A stretch of DNA of 37,782 nt from Darwinibacter acetoxidans_A (GTDB lineage: Bacteria > Bacillota > Limnochordia > Darwinibacteriales > Darwinibacteriaceae): positions 1 to 37,782 of the forward strand of contig JBHGWS010000144.1 in NCBI GenBank assembly GCA_041936745.1, in the 5' to 3' direction. Under the pieces are notes generated by a model. That model was not told the origin of the DNA and searched no databases. It was given only the letters and a program-made list of their open reading frames with translations. The translations under genes were made by a program, and so were the position numbers. The first letter of the stretch is position 1. The number at the start of each line of letters is the position of its first letter. Shown in pieces: positions 30,978 to 37,782 of this stretch.

Positions 30978-31790
30978 TTAACCTTCAATGAGTTTCTCCG
31001 TGATCCCTAAAGATAAGTTTCGGATTGCTCTTGCAGCCGTCAGATCTATGTTTAAGAACCTTAAACCGTAAAGATAGTACTTGTCCGCTGTTTGGGCCCA
31101 AACAATTTCCGCTAAAACTTCGAAATCCTGCTTTTGCAATTTAAAGTTGAGGGAAACGTGAAAGAGGTCTGATAATCTCAACTCCGAAAGGATTTGGGCG
31201 CCCGTTTCACTGATATCCCGAATTACAATGGGAATCGCCCGCTGCCTGATTTCCCGGGCTAAAATCTGTCCCGACCTGGAGACAATATGCAGGGAAGCGG
31301 GTATTTTGATCTTGTGCCGCTCGGCGGCGGGAAACAGGCGTGAATGGATGTTCTTCGGATAATTTATGTAAAGCGTGCTTATCCCCTTTAGTGGATCGAC
31401 CCAGTGTTTGGTCACGATGGAGCTGAAACCGGCTATAATATCCGGCCCTTCGTAGACATCTACAAAGACCAAGTGCTGTTCGAAATTAATTCCTTTCACC
31501 AAAGAAGCAGATTCAGGGCCGCAGACAAGGCCTATAGAATCGGAATTCACAAACTGAATTTTAGCTTTGATTTTGACGAAATCATCCTGCCCAACAGCAC
31601 TGTCCTCAGTTTCCGCCTCCGGCCCCGGTTCCCCGGTTTTTCCCCTTTGTTTCGCTTGCTGATCGCTTTCATCGGCCGATTCGGAGGTGCTCTCCTTTTC
31701 AGTGTCATCGGCCGGTTGTTTTTCTGCAAATTTTGACTGCTCGATCAAATGCAGCTCGACGAATTTGTTCAAAAATTGTAGTTTAGCCAC
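30978..31790 (-). CDS. PilZ-like domain protein (putative c-di-GMP effector)
   Basis: 270 residues from GTG 31790; TTG 31796 is only three bases from the GGGAGG site. There is an acidic, low-complexity stretch (about 24-68, rich in E, S, D, Q). A YcgR-like N-terminal domain follows (about 70-150), then a PilZ-like domain. The latter keeps the D-x-S-x-x-G motif (RDISETGAQI), but the preceding RxxxR is imperfect (ERHKIK, with IRQR further on). PilZ proteins bind cyclic di-GMP and act on motility or surface polymers. Two diguanylate cyclases elsewhere in the window could supply the ligand. The weak RxxxR lowers confidence in binding. Confidence 0.7.
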   Translation of the reverse strand: MAKLQFLNKFVELHLIEQSKFAEKQPADDTEKESTSESADESDQQAKQRGKTGEPGPEAETEDSAVGQDDFVKIKAKIQFVNSDSIGLVCGPESASLVKGINFEQHLVFVDVYEGPDIIAGFSSIVTKHWVDPLKGISTLYINYPKNIHSRLFPAAERHKIKIPASLHIVSRSGQILAREIRQRAIPIVIRDISETGAQILSELRLSDLFHVSLNFKLQKQDFEVLAEIVWAQTADKYYLYGLRFLNIDLTAARAIRNLSLGITEKLIEG

Positions 31791-31909
31791 AATCAACAGC
31801 CTCCCGAGGAAAATATATCATATTATCTTCACCTTCACAACAGATTTCAGTACAAGTTGAGCAGGTGATTTACATTAGAAGCTGAATAGTTGGGGAAAGG
31901 AGCTGGCTG

Positions 31910-31942
31910 ATGTACCAGGGAGAAAAACATAACAGGGGGTAA
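31910..31942 (+). CDS. Ten-codon leader ORF before the gamma-glutamyltransferase gene
   Basis: ATG TAC CAG to TAA, encoding MYQGEKHNRG. It has an ideal AAAGGAG site seven bases ahead of the ATG, better than that of the gene behind it. Its stop codon lies within the GGGGGTAAG that serves as ribosome binding site of the TTG-started transferase, whose start is five bases after the TAA. The arrangement suggests translational coupling or leader-peptide control. The 110 bases upstream (31797-31909) show no other gene. Confidence 0.45.
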   Translation: MYQGEKHNRG

Positions 31943-31947
31943 GAACT

Positions 31948-33555
31948 TTGAAATTCGATGCTTATGATTGTCCCTATACCTGCATTAAATACCCGGTATA
32001 CGGTAAATCAGGTATGGTTGCAACTTCGCAGGCTTTGGCCGCGGGAGCGGGGATGGAAATACTAAAAAAAGGCGGCAATGCCGTAGATGCGGCAATTGCT
32101 GCGGCTGCCTGCCTGACGGTCACCGAACCGACCTCAAATGGGATCGGCGGTGATGCTTTTGCCATCCTCTCAATGGGAGATGAGCTTTACGGCCTTAACG
32201 CCAGTGGGCCGGCGCCTTTGGGTATTTCCATCGATAAACTGAAAAAGCAGGGCTATGAGGAAATACCAAGGTTCGGCTTTGTGCCGGTGAATGTGCCAGG
32301 CGCGCCGCAAGGTTGGGCCGCCTTAGCAAAGCGCTTTGGGCGCCTGCCCTTAACGGAGATTTTGGCTCCCGCCATCAAATATGCTGAAGAAGGCTTTCCC
32401 GCTTCCGTAATCTTGGCAAAAAACTGGCAGCGGGCCTTCGATATTTACAAGAAAAATTTAAAAGGGGAAGAGTTTAAACCGTGGTTTGAAACTTTTGCAC
32501 CTAAGGGCCGAGCCCCCAAGATCGGGGAAATGATCAGGCTGCCCGATCACGCCAAGACACTTCAGCTTATTGCTGAAACAAACGGGGCGGCATTTTACAG
32601 AGGTGTAATTGCAGAAAAACTCGATGCTTTTTCCAAAAAGCACGGCGGTTTTATCCGGCAGGAAGATTTGGCGGATTACCAAGCGGAGTGGGTCGAACCT
32701 ATTTCCGTGAAATACCGCGACTTGGAAGTCTGGGAGATTCCCCCCAACGGCCAAGGCATTGTGGCTTTAATGGCTTTGAATATCCTAAAGGGCTTTGAAT
32801 TTAAAGAAAAGGACTCTTTGGATACCTATCACAAGCAGATTGAAGCGGTGAAATTGGCCTTTGAAGATGCCCAAAGGTATGTTACCGATCCCAGGTATAT
32901 GAAAGTTAAAGTTGAAGATCTGCTTTCAGATGCCTGGAGCGATGAGAAGAGGCAGAGAATCGGCAAAACGGCCTTAACACCGCTGCCTTCCCGAGAGCAG
33001 CCCGGCGGCACCGTCTATTTAGTGACAGCTGATGAGGAAGGGAACATGGTCTCTTTCATTCAAAGCAACTACATGGGCTTCGGCTCAGGTTTGGTTGTGC
33101 CGGGTACCGGTGTTGCACTGCAAAATCGGGGCCATAACTTCTCATTCAATCCCGAACACGACAACGCGCTTGCCCCGGGCAAAAAATCGTACCACACAAT
33201 TATCCCGGGATTTTTGACGCGCAACAACAAGCCTCTGGGGCCCTTTGGCGTTATGGGCGGCTTTATGCAGCCGCAGGGCCATGTCCAGGTAGTCATGAAT
33301 TTAGCCGATTTCAACCACAATCCGCAGGCCGCTTTGGATGCCCCGCGCTGGCAGTGGAAGAAAGGCAAAAAAGTGGACTTGGAAAACACCCTAAAGCAGG
33401 AAATTGCGGCCGGTTTAGAAAACAGGGGCCATGAAATTACCGTTACGGCAGATAACACAGGTTATGGGCGCGGGCAGATTATCCTGCGGAATAAAGAGGG
33501 GGTCTATGTCGGCGGGTCGGAGAGCAGAGTGGACGGAGCGATTTTGACCTGGTAG
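31948..33555 (+). CDS. Gamma-glutamyltransferase family protein (cytosolic type)
   Basis: 535 residues, start TTG behind GGGGGTAAG. Ntn hydrolase that self-cleaves before a Thr. Text of the family: GGNAVDAAIAAAACLTVTEP, SNGIGGDAFAI, ALAKRFGRLPLTEILAPAI, then PGGTVYLVTADEEGNMVSF where Thr355 is the expected new N-terminus of the small subunit, and the C-terminal GGFMQPQGHVQV. No signal peptide is present, as in YwrD-like members, so it would act on gamma-glutamyl compounds inside the cell. It could finish the breakdown of gamma-glutamyl peptides imported by the system at 10853-22214, but glutathione-like substrates are equally possible. Confidence 0.93.
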   Translation: MKFDAYDCPYTCIKYPVYGKSGMVATSQALAAGAGMEILKKGGNAVDAAIAAAACLTVTEPTSNGIGGDAFAILSMGDELYGLNASGPAPLGISIDKLKKQGYEEIPRFGFVPVNVPGAPQGWAALAKRFGRLPLTEILAPAIKYAEEGFPASVILAKNWQRAFDIYKKNLKGEEFKPWFETFAPKGRAPKIGEMIRLPDHAKTLQLIAETNGAAFYRGVIAEKLDAFSKKHGGFIRQEDLADYQAEWVEPISVKYRDLEVWEIPPNGQGIVALMALNILKGFEFKEKDSLDTYHKQIEAVKLAFEDAQRYVTDPRYMKVKVEDLLSDAWSDEKRQRIGKTALTPLPSREQPGGTVYLVTADEEGNMVSFIQSNYMGFGSGLVVPGTGVALQNRGHNFSFNPEHDNALAPGKKSYHTIIPGFLTRNNKPLGPFGVMGGFMQPQGHVQVVMNLADFNHNPQAALDAPRWQWKKGKKVDLENTLKQEIAAGLENRGHEITVTADNTGYGRGQIILRNKEGVYVGGSESRVDGAILTW

Positions 33556-33777
33556 TCAGCGGCGGCCAAAGGGTGTTCTAAACCTACCCTTGCGCAAAAG
33601 CCTGGCGGGCGGCGAATAATAGCCCGCTTTCCTTTTCAGCCGGCGGCGCAAATTAGTTGGTGCCCGCAGGGGTTTTAAGGCTTTAGTTATACCAACTTTC
33701 TTTTTCAGCCGCTTCTTGGCTTTCGTCACGCCTATTGTGGTTTTTAAAGACGGTTTTCTGTAGCGGAAAAATCGCAT
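33556..33777 (-). CDS. Small very basic protein, unknown function
   Basis: 73 residues, about 40 per cent Lys plus Arg: MRFFRYRKPSLKTTIGVTKA, then KKRLKKKVGITKALKPLRAP, ending RKGRFRTPFGRR. The open frame extends to 33885, but the ATG at 33777 has a perfect AGGAGG six bases ahead. The texture (short repeats of KAKKRLKK, no acidic residues) suggests nucleic-acid binding. I have a memory of similar small proteins in Clostridia, but no named family. Its ribosome binding site directly touches the T-run of the terminator of the upstream ABC operon, so its transcript must come from read-through or an embedded promoter. Confidence 0.75.
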   Translation of the reverse strand: MRFFRYRKPSLKTTIGVTKAKKRLKKKVGITKALKPLRAPTNLRRRLKRKAGYYSPPARLLRKGRFRTPFGRR

Positions 33778-33789
33778 GTAAGACCTCCT

Positions 33790-33818
33790 AAAAAAGCCCC
33801 CGGCTCGGCGGGGGCTTT
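33790..33818 (-). terminator. Terminator after the ABC solute-binding protein gene
   Basis: On the minus strand, AAAGCCCCC pairs with GGGGGCTTT around an 8-nt loop and is followed by Ts (six As on the plus strand, 33790-33795). It begins eight bases after the solute-binding protein stop. Confidence 0.88.
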
Positions 33819-33826
33819 GATTGCGT

Positions 33827-35365
33827 TTAGCGTGCTTTTGCCCAACGATCGTAAGCGGATTGGTAAGCACCGACGAACTCAGCAACCCCCAGGCTGTTCA
33901 TAGTTTTCACATAGTTGTCCCAGCCTTTTTCAATGGATTCGGCACCTGTGATAAATTTAGCTTCCATCTGCTGGAAGAAGGTGTCAATATCCAGTTGATA
34001 CATGTTAATGGTGTCGATTTCATCCTCGGTGAAGTAGACCAAAGGATAGGGCATTTTAGCATAGGGATGGAGTTCTTCGATGATCCATTCGTAAATGGCC
34101 AGAATGGTCGGGTTGTCCCCTTCTTTTTCGAAGAATTCCCGAGTTAATACCATAGGTACGTTCGTCCCCACGCCGATGGCGTGCTTGGCATTGGTTTGAG
34201 TTGTGCTTAAGCCTTCGTCAGCCAGAAGTACCCATTGGCCCTGCTCGTTCCAAATATAGGTTTTGCCTTCAATGCCCAGGCGGGCCAGCAAGGTGCCTTC
34301 TTCGGAGTAGGCATGGTCAATCCAGCGCATGGTCGCTTCGGGATATTTGTTGGCAACGGTGATAGCTGCCCTGCCGCGCCTGATATCGCTGATTTCAATC
34401 GTCATTTTCTTATCATTCGTTGCGCTTGTCATAGGCGGCAGCACGGGGTAATTCATTGCTTCGCTGGCATCGTGGAAACCTACCATAACGATGGGCCAGG
34501 TGGAAAGGACGCCTACCTGCCTGCCTTTGGCGATGAACTGCTCCCAAGTGTGAGAGAACATCTGGTTGTCCAAAAGTTCTTCTTCGTACAAGCGGTTCAT
34601 GTATTTTAGATATTCTTTGTATTCTGGTTGGATCCAAGCAAGTTTAACTACGCCGTCATCTTCGTAGATGCCGCCATCCTGGACGATACCGAAATTGGCC
34701 AAAAGCCCTGTCCTTAATTCGGTGGCATTGGCTGCCGTCAAGGGAATGACTTCATCTACGTTGCCCGGGTTTTCTTCTTTAAAGGCTTTCAAAAGCTCGT
34801 AGAACTCATCCATTGTTGCCGGTTTATCCGCGCCCAATGCCTCAAGCCAGGCGCCGTTCAGCCACATGATCGGCGTTTTGGAGGTGATGTTGCGGTCAAT
34901 GCCGGGAAGAGCGTAGATATGCCCGTCCGGTGCCGTAATAGATGCTCTGATTGCCGGTTCTTCCTCAATTATTTTCTTGAAATTCGGTGCATACTTCTCG
35001 ATTAAATCTTCCAGGGGTATTAAAATCCCTTGGCTGCCGTAATCCGCTTCATCATTGGCGCTTAACTCGCCGCCGAAGAACAGATCGGGCAGGTCCATGC
35101 TGGCAAAGGCCAGCTGTTTGGCTTGGGTATAGTCGTCACCTGCTGCGGTGCGGAACTTGAATTTAATATTGGTCAATTTCTCCATCTCTTGGAAATAGCC
35201 CATGTCTTCCCACGCCGGTTGGATGGGTGAGCGGCGGCCCATCATTTCCAAGGTAATTGGTTCATCCACGATGGGATAGCCGGTTTCGTTGAAATAAGCG
35301 AAAATTGGCATGCTCCCAATCAGCATTACGGCCAATACAAGAGATAACATCCTTGCGAGTTTCAT
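33827..35365 (-). CDS. Extracellular solute-binding protein of a sugar ABC importer
   Basis: 512 residues of the large family-1 (LplA/YtcQ-like) type: PITLEMMGRRSPIQP, LPDLFFGGELSAND, TAPDGHIYALPGID, PIMWLNGAWLEALG. The signal peptide (1-23, ending PIFA) has no cysteine, so the protein is not a lipoprotein. A free secreted binding protein is unusual for a monoderm; an outer envelope that retains it is one explanation. An AAAGGGGC site precedes the ATG. The two permease genes are upstream on the same strand. Substrates of this subfamily are complex oligosaccharides. Confidence 0.92.
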   Translation of the reverse strand: MKLARMLSLVLAVMLIGSMPIFAYFNETGYPIVDEPITLEMMGRRSPIQPAWEDMGYFQEMEKLTNIKFKFRTAAGDDYTQAKQLAFASMDLPDLFFGGELSANDEADYGSQGILIPLEDLIEKYAPNFKKIIEEEPAIRASITAPDGHIYALPGIDRNITSKTPIMWLNGAWLEALGADKPATMDEFYELLKAFKEENPGNVDEVIPLTAANATELRTGLLANFGIVQDGGIYEDDGVVKLAWIQPEYKEYLKYMNRLYEEELLDNQMFSHTWEQFIAKGRQVGVLSTWPIVMVGFHDASEAMNYPVLPPMTSATNDKKMTIEISDIRRGRAAITVANKYPEATMRWIDHAYSEEGTLLARLGIEGKTYIWNEQGQWVLLADEGLSTTQTNAKHAIGVGTNVPMVLTREFFEKEGDNPTILAIYEWIIEELHPYAKMPYPLVYFTEDEIDTINMYQLDIDTFFQQMEAKFITGAESIEKGWDNYVKTMNSLGVAEFVGAYQSAYDRWAKAR

Positions 35366-35443
35366 GAAATTGCCCCTTTCTTAAATTTTTTATCCTATTA
35401 ACAGTGTCGCACAATATTAAGTTTTTGCTTTCGCCCCTTTCTT

Positions 35444-36340
35444 TTATTCTTTTATCGAGCCAATCAAGATACCTTTGACAAAGAAACGCTGTAGGAAGGG
35501 ATAAATAATCAAAAGCGGCGCGGACGAGACAATCATAATCGCATACTTGATTATATCGGCGATGCGGGCATGCTCCTGCAGTGCTTCCACTGCGCCGCGC
35601 TGCTGCATCAGTTCCGTCATTACTTTCTGCTGAATCAAGATTTCCCTCAAAAACAGCTGTAAGGGCCAAAGTACCCGATCCTGCAGGTAAATCAAAGCGC
35701 CGAAGAATTGGTTCCAATGGCCGACGCCGTAAAACAGGGCCATAACCGCGATAATCGGTGCACTGAGAGGTATAATAATTTGGAAGAAGATCCTGATGTG
35801 CGAAGCCCCATCAATTTCCGCCGCTTCTTCCAACCCCGGCGGTATGTTAACCCTAAAAAACGTCATGGTGACAATAATGTTCCACATGGAAGCCGCTGCC
35901 GGTAAAACCATGGACCAGATGGTGTTAATCATGCCCAGATTCCGTACCAAAAGGTAAGTGGGGATCAGGCCGCCGTCAAAGAACATGGTGAATGTAAAGA
36001 GGCCCATAATAATGCCCCGGCCCACCAGGTCCGTGCGGGAAAGTGCGTAAGCTGCGGGCAGCGTTACGGCCAAGTTAATGAAAGTGCCCAATAAGGTATA
36101 AAAGATTGTGTTGCGGTAGCCGATCAGGATTTCCCTGCTTTGAAAAATCCGCCTGTAGCCTTCCGTCGTAAACCCTTTGGGAAAAAGCCACATCTGCCCC
36201 GAGTTGACGAAATAAGGGTCGCTGAATGAAGCGCTGACAATGTAAATTAAAGGGTAAAGGATAACTAGGATAAAAAACCAGACCAATATTTTGTTGCAGA
36301 TATCGAAAACGCGGTCCGGATCCACTCTTGATGTGCCCAT
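35444..36340 (-). CDS. ABC sugar permease, LplC/YtcP type
   Basis: 298 residues from ATG 36340 with AGGAGGTGG ahead (GTG 36358 is in frame but precedes that site). Six membrane helices. MalG/LplC-type text: YPLIYIVSASFSDP, AYALSRTDLVGR and the EAA loop EEAAEIDGASHIRIFFQIIIPL that contacts the ATPase. It forms the channel with the permease encoded 11 bases upstream. The C-terminal QRFFVKGILIGSIKE is typical of the subfamily. Confidence 0.95.
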   Translation of the reverse strand: MGTSRVDPDRVFDICNKILVWFFILVILYPLIYIVSASFSDPYFVNSGQMWLFPKGFTTEGYRRIFQSREILIGYRNTIFYTLLGTFINLAVTLPAAYALSRTDLVGRGIIMGLFTFTMFFDGGLIPTYLLVRNLGMINTIWSMVLPAAASMWNIIVTMTFFRVNIPPGLEEAAEIDGASHIRIFFQIIIPLSAPIIAVMALFYGVGHWNQFFGALIYLQDRVLWPLQLFLREILIQQKVMTELMQQRGAVEALQEHARIADIIKYAIMIVSSAPLLIIYPFLQRFFVKGILIGSIKE

Positions 36341-36351
36341 GCCACCACCTC

Positions 36352-37287
36352 CTACCACAAACTGGTTCCTGTCCGCCGGGCTAAGCGATTAAAGAAAAGC
36401 AGAATAACTAAATTAACAACGGAGTTGAAAAAGCCGATGGCCGTTGAGTAAGCGTACTGGCCGTGTAAAAGGCCCGCTTCGTAAACATAAGTTTGAATAA
36501 CCTGGGAGGATTCCAAGTTTAAGGGATTCTGCATCAGCAGTATCTTTTCAAACCCAATGGAAAACATGCTGCCCATGCTTAAGATTAAAAGAATAATGAC
36601 CGTCGGCAGGATGCTCGGGATATTAATATGCCAGATCCTCTGCAGGCGCGTCGCCCCGTCAATTTTTGCCGCCTCGTGCAGCTGGGGATCGACGCCTGCC
36701 AGGGCAGCCAGATAAATAATGGCGCTCCAACCGAGGTTCTGCCACTGGCCAGACCAGACGTAAATTGATTTAAACCAACCCGGCTCCGTCATAAAGCGGA
36801 CGGGGCCTAAACCTATCATTTTAAGAAAATTATTGACGATGCCTTTGGCCGGATCCAAAAAGGCAATGATCATCCCCACAATGACAACGGTTGAAATAAA
36901 GTGGGGAGCGTAGGTAATGGTTTGGGCCATCTTCTTGAAAAACCCGTTTTTCAGCTCGTTGAGCGAGAGGGCTACAATAATGCTTAAGGGAAAAAGCGCC
37001 AAACCGTAAAGGTTGATTAAAAGAGTGTTGCGGATAAGGTCCCAGAAATAGTACGAGTTAAAAAAGCGTTGGAAATGGCGTAAACCGACCCATTTGCTGC
37101 CCCAAATCCCATCAACGGCCCGAAAATTTTTAAAGGCTATCTGCAGCCCATACATGGGGTAGTACTTAAAAACGGCGAAATAAATGATTGCCGGTGCCAA
37201 GAGCAGATACAGCTGCCAGTTAATTTTAATTTTCCGCCAATTGATGCGGCGTTGGATGGCTGTTTCGGGTACGCTTTGATCTTTCAC
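36352..37287 (-). CDS. ABC sugar permease, LplB/YtcN type
   Basis: 311 residues, start GTG with AAGGGGTGG ahead, six membrane helices. LplB-type text: LLLAPAIIYFAVFKYYPMYG, AFKNFRAVDGIWGSKWVGL, and EAA loop HEAAKIDGATRLQRIWHINIP. First gene of the importer operon (permease, permease, binding protein). No ATPase gene is present, as is normal for this group, which borrows a shared MsmX-like ATPase. The region upstream (37288-37450) is AT-rich and contains CTGCAG repeated three bases apart at about 37400, a possible operator. Confidence 0.95.
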   Translation of the reverse strand: MKDQSVPETAIQRRINWRKIKINWQLYLLLAPAIIYFAVFKYYPMYGLQIAFKNFRAVDGIWGSKWVGLRHFQRFFNSYYFWDLIRNTLLINLYGLALFPLSIIVALSLNELKNGFFKKMAQTITYAPHFISTVVIVGMIIAFLDPAKGIVNNFLKMIGLGPVRFMTEPGWFKSIYVWSGQWQNLGWSAIIYLAALAGVDPQLHEAAKIDGATRLQRIWHINIPSILPTVIILLILSMGSMFSIGFEKILLMQNPLNLESSQVIQTYVYEAGLLHGQYAYSTAIGFFNSVVNLVILLFFNRLARRTGTSLW

Positions 37288-37528
37288 CGAAGATCCACCC
37301 CTTTCGTCTTAATTATTGTTTCAATGCATTTGACGAAATTCCTTCCCCGAAAACATAATTTTAATAAAACAATTTTACCTAAGATAGATCAAACGGCACT
37401 GCAGCCCCTGCAGCAGGGAGTTTAGCAGAGAAAAATATTTTTACTAAAAAAGGTTTATGAAAAAGGATAATGCACTAAGACGGAGAAATATTAAGTTAGT
37501 AAACTACGGCAGAAGATGGGGGATAAAA

Positions 37529-37782
37529 ATGATCACATATCGCACGTACACAGGTGGCGATGAGATTGAAATTGTACAGTTATGGAATGACACACTAACA
37601 GTTGATCCAATCAAGAGTGAGCGCTTCCGCAACTTGGTTTTACTGGACGGAAATTTTGATCCTAAGGGGCTGCACTTGGCCTTTGAAGCTGAAAAATTAG
37701 TGGGCTGCCTTTATGCCGTGCGCCGGCTGATGGCCTTAAGCGGCTCTGATTTAGAGCCGGAAAACGGCTGGATCCCGTTTTT
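37529..37782 (+). CDS. GNAT family acetyltransferase, N-terminal part (runs off window)
   Basis: 84 complete codons are visible from the ATG, which has a TGGGGG site. It starts MITYRTYTGGDEIEIVQLWN and continues to HLAFEAEKLVGCLYAVRR, the beta-strand pair typical of the first half of a GNAT domain. GNAT enzymes transfer acetyl from acetyl-CoA to an amine. The acetyl-CoA motif lies beyond the window end, so the substrate class cannot be judged. Confidence 0.75.
   Translation, partial: MITYRTYTGGDEIEIVQLWNDTLTVDPIKSERFRNLVLLDGNFDPKGLHLAFEAEKLVGCLYAVRRLMALSGSDLEPENGWIPF

Noticed and set aside
34235..34609. 124-residue plus-strand open frame inside the solute-binding protein gene
   Set aside because: Antisense shadow of a well-supported binding-protein gene.
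1..37782. CRISPR arrays, insertion sequences, integrases or phage genes
   Set aside because: No regularly spaced direct repeats, transposase-like proteins or terminal inverted repeats were found; although a tRNA end opens the window, no integrase follows it.

Overview
The window reads as a chromosomal segment of an anaerobic member of the Bacillota (Firmicutes), probably an uncultured Clostridia- or Limnochordia-like lineage. The signs are GGAGG-type ribosome binding sites throughout, frequent TTG and GTG starts, a T-box leader, an electron-confurcating lactate dehydrogenase type operon, pgsBC-type poly-gamma-glutamate genes and a selenocysteine-encoding gene. There are no insertion sequences, phage genes or CRISPR arrays. 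Lineage is inferred from gene content only.

Layout. 1-70: 3' end of a tRNA and its terminator. 212-2633: a hydrophobic membrane protein convergent with a membrane-anchored sorbosone/glucose dehydrogenase-like propeller. 2809-3072 (minus): a small glutaredoxin-like gene with an in-frame TGA exactly at the first position of the redox CxxC motif, followed by a SECIS-like hairpin; an ordinary ORF caller misses it. 3374-3755: a decayed reading frame. 3756-9481: two diguanylate cyclases flanking azlCD, purC and an SprA-family gene that needs a -1 frameshift at an A AAA AAG heptamer. 9768-10538: a DeoR-family regulator.

10853-22214 is the most coherent accessory block: PgsB, PgsC and a PgsW-like poly-gamma-glutamate system protein; a secreted DUF6305-like protein with a histidine kinase and response regulator; a secreted C69 dipeptidase; a second DUF6305-like paralogue; a TRAP-large-subunit-like permease; a 54-residue membrane protein; a membrane-anchored AstE/AspA-like (M14-type) zinc hydrolase; and a gamma-glutamylcyclotransferase with a signal peptide. 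A gamma-glutamyltransferase lies 10 kb further on. I read this as a candidate system that makes, senses, trims and re-imports gamma-glutamyl polymer or peptides. Only the pgs part is a well-known module.

22364-25729: EtfB, EtfA with two [4Fe-4S] motifs and a GlcD-type FAD dehydrogenase (LctBCD-like). 25785-27551: a strong promoter, a T-box leader (best specifier reading UAC, Tyr) and a divergent tryptophanase/tyrosine phenol-lyase family enzyme. 27624-30934: AlkD-like glycosylase, isoaspartyl dipeptidase, and a MATE exporter behind a long palindromic leader. 30978-31790 (minus): a PilZ-like protein. 31910-33555: a short leader ORF and gamma-glutamyltransferase. 33556-37287 (minus): a small very basic protein, then a sugar ABC importer (binding protein and two permeases, no ATPase). 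37529 to the end: start of a GNAT acetyltransferase.
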